The notes under the pieces: model-generated | What the model saw: the letters and a program-made list of their open reading frames with translations, nothing else | Database searches by the model: none | What the model was told of the DNA's origin: nothing | Assembly (NCBI GenBank): GCA_041569895.1 | Contig: JBFFXF010000094.1 | Coordinates: forward strand, 1-24,132 | Reading direction: 5' to 3' | Origin: JBFFXF01 sp041569895 | Lineage (GTDB): Bacteria; Planctomycetota; UBA8108; JACQVS01 | DNA length: 24,132 nt | Translations under genes and position numbers: made by a program | Shown: in pieces, positions 22,766 through 24,132 of the stretch | How the letters are laid out: each line of letters opens with the position of its first letter | Numbering within the stretch: position 1 is the first letter of the stretch

Positions 22766-24132
22766 ATCCTGTCGAAGCTCGCGCGCCTCGCGGATGGCCC
22801 GCTCGACGATGCGAGTGGCCTCGTCCGTCCGACCGTCGGCGATCAGCCGCGTGATCTCCCTCGCGAGCCGGCCCATCAACCGGCCCACACGTTGACGCGA
22901 GTCCGGACCGGGACCGGCGCCGGGCTGACCGCCGGCTCCCGGAAATGGCGGCGCCGGGCCGTCACCGGACCACGCCTCGCTGTCGGGAATCGGTGCGCCG
23001 AGGATGCCGTACCGGACGCGCGTGTCGATGTCGAGCGCACGCCCCGCCGGCAGCCTGGCGATGTCGCCCGCGCCGTCGGCCCCGCGAAACGGCCTGCCGC
23101 CGAGCACCAGACGCTCTCGTCCCTCCGCGTGGAGGGCCAGCGAGGTGATGCGCCGGTCGGCGATCTCGACGAGACCGTCCCACTCGAGCTCGACGCGGTG
23201 CTCGAATGAACCGCCGCCGCCGGGACGGCTCCCGGTGACATCCGACCGTCCGGTGATGCGGAAACGAACGGCGTCGTCGCCGGTCGCGCCGAGACGCGTG
23301 GCGCGAAACTCGAGCGCGCGCGCCTCGCCCCGATTGCCGGGCACCGGCGAATCGAGGGGTCGCACGTCGAGCTGGCCGAGGTAGGCGTGCGAGACGATGT
23401 GGCGCGCGAGCTGCCGCGGCAGCTCGATCGCGCGCGACTCCTCGCCGTCGTCCGCGCCGGCGAGCGCGCGGGCGAGGGCCTCCTGCATCGAGGGCGGGAT
23501 GTCGAAGATGTCCTCGATGTAGCGCTCCTGGCTGGTGCAGTCTGTGAGCAGCACGCCGTCGTCCCCGACGGCGCGACCGCGGACGCGCGCCACCACGGTG
23601 CCCCGCTGCCTCGGCGGCGTCGCGGGGCAGTACTCGTCGCCGGAGTGCGGCGCGACCGCTGGCAGCTCCGTCCCGGCGTCCGCGACCGCGGGCAGCGGCG
23701 CGCCGGGATAGCGCATGAAGCGCTCGGCGTCGACCGGTGTCGCCGCCGCGGGGAAGTGGCGGTGTCGCTCGACGACGCGGTCGAGGAAGGGCGCCACGCT
23801 CGAGGTGTCGTCGAAGCTCAGCGCCCACGCGAGGACCTTGCCGGCGCCGTTGGCGACACAGATTCCCTGCGGTGCGGGCTTCGACCGGCCGATCTCCCGC
23901 AGGAAGGCGCCCTCGACGCCGCCCGGGGGGTTGTTGACCAGCGCGGCCTTGAGGGCGACCGGGACGAAATCGCGGTTGACCCGCTCGATGACGTCGTCGC
24001 GCGAGAAGACCACCTCACGGGTGGCTCCGGCGAACACTCAGCACCGGGCGTCGTCGACCGGCCGGTCGATGAACACCCAGAGGAGCAGCGGCTTCTTCGT
24101 GCGACGCGCCTCGAGGAGGCCGTCGAGCAGGC
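22757..24132 (-). CDS. Thioredoxin-fold protein, candidate selenoprotein with a Cys-Sec motif; 5' end cut off by the window edge
   Basis: The frame from the right edge to the stop at 22757 gives 457 residues if the in-frame TGA at 24040-24038 is read as selenocysteine. Before the TGA it encodes TKKPLLLWVFIDRPVDDARC, a thioredoxin-type beta strand and approach to the active site. After it comes VFAGATREVVFSRDDVIERV and NRDFVPVALKA, like the helix and strand that follow the redox site in thioredoxin-like proteins. SKPAPQGICVANGAGKVLAW then resembles the cis-Pro strand. A larger domain of unknown function follows (about 140-375, YCPATPPRQRGTVVARV, RYIEDIFDIPPSMQEALA, AYLGQLDVRPL). The C-terminus (about 380-457) is a Gly/Pro linker and a basic helix. 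Starting at GTG 24037, as simple gene callers would, removes half the thioredoxin fold. The redox function and substrate are inferred. Export cannot be judged because the N-terminus is missing. Confidence 0.8.
24005..24040 (-). promoter_or_regulatory. UGA codon with a bacterial SECIS-like hairpin
   Basis: On the minus strand, TGC-TGA-GTG (24043-24035) is followed by a hairpin: GGAGCCACC (24028-24020), loop CGTGA (24019-24015), GGTGG (24014-24010), one bulged T (24009), CTTC (24008-24005). Nine pairs form, with one G-T. The loop begins 18 bases after the TGA and has G as its second base, with GU inside. From memory, bacterial SECIS models ask for a loop 16-37 bases from UGA with a G in the first two loop bases. 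A bulged U in the upper stem is also a feature of the E. coli fdhF element. Confidence 0.7.

Noticed and set aside
24035..24037. GTG at 24037 as the start of the thioredoxin-like gene
   Set aside because: It follows an in-frame TGA directly, has no ribosome site that does not overlap coding text, and would remove the first strand and active site of the fold. Readthrough of the TGA explains more.

Overview
The window is about 65-70% GC, contains no rRNA or tRNA, and reads as accessory chromosome of a planctomycete-like (Planctomycetota) bacterium. The clues are an ECF-like sigma factor of the large planctomycete/acidobacterial family coupled to a membrane Ser/Thr kinase, a secreted Cys-type sulfatase, three large exported proteins ending in the same dockerin-like double repeat (N-I-x-D ... 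L-x-x-x-F-L-G), a CotH/lamin-tail protein, and pilin-like proteins carrying the D-D-N-G-D-G-x-V-D-E-G motif. The taxonomic call is inference from gene content, not from a marker gene.

Layout. (a) 1-3612, minus strand: an operon reading sigma factor -> Ser/Thr kinase -> polytopic C-terminal half -> unknown ORF running off the left edge. The kinase and its C-terminal half look like one gene broken by a deletion/frameshift near 1640. (b) 3888-5318, plus strand: a secreted sulfatase. (c) 5337-7888, minus strand: a three-gene type IV pilin-like operon (PilV-like, PilX-like with a beta-solenoid, PilW/GspJ-like) behind a TATAAT promoter at 7930-7957. (d) 8112-10391, minus strand: a lipoprotein joining a parallel beta-helix to a diheme cytochrome c. 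(e) 10483-14601 (minus) and 14846-18793 (plus): two divergent paralogous giants made of alternating beta-sandwich and thrombospondin type 3 blocks. (f) 18790-18962: two related 45-base palindromes in opposite orientation. (g) 18993-22739, plus strand: a CotH/lamin-tail surface protein. (h) 22757 to the right edge, minus strand: a thioredoxin-fold protein whose reading frame crosses an in-frame UGA directly after a Cys codon and directly before a bacterial-SECIS-like hairpin, so a candidate selenoprotein.

How it fits together: most products are exported (signal peptides, lipobox, prepilin leaders), and many carry acidic putative calcium-binding repeats. The region looks like an envelope/extracellular-matrix locus next to a sigma-kinase signalling module. 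The most notable observations are the candidate Cys-Sec protein, the covarying palindrome pair, the alternating repeat architecture of the divergent giants, the kinase break, and the beta-helix/cytochrome fusion.
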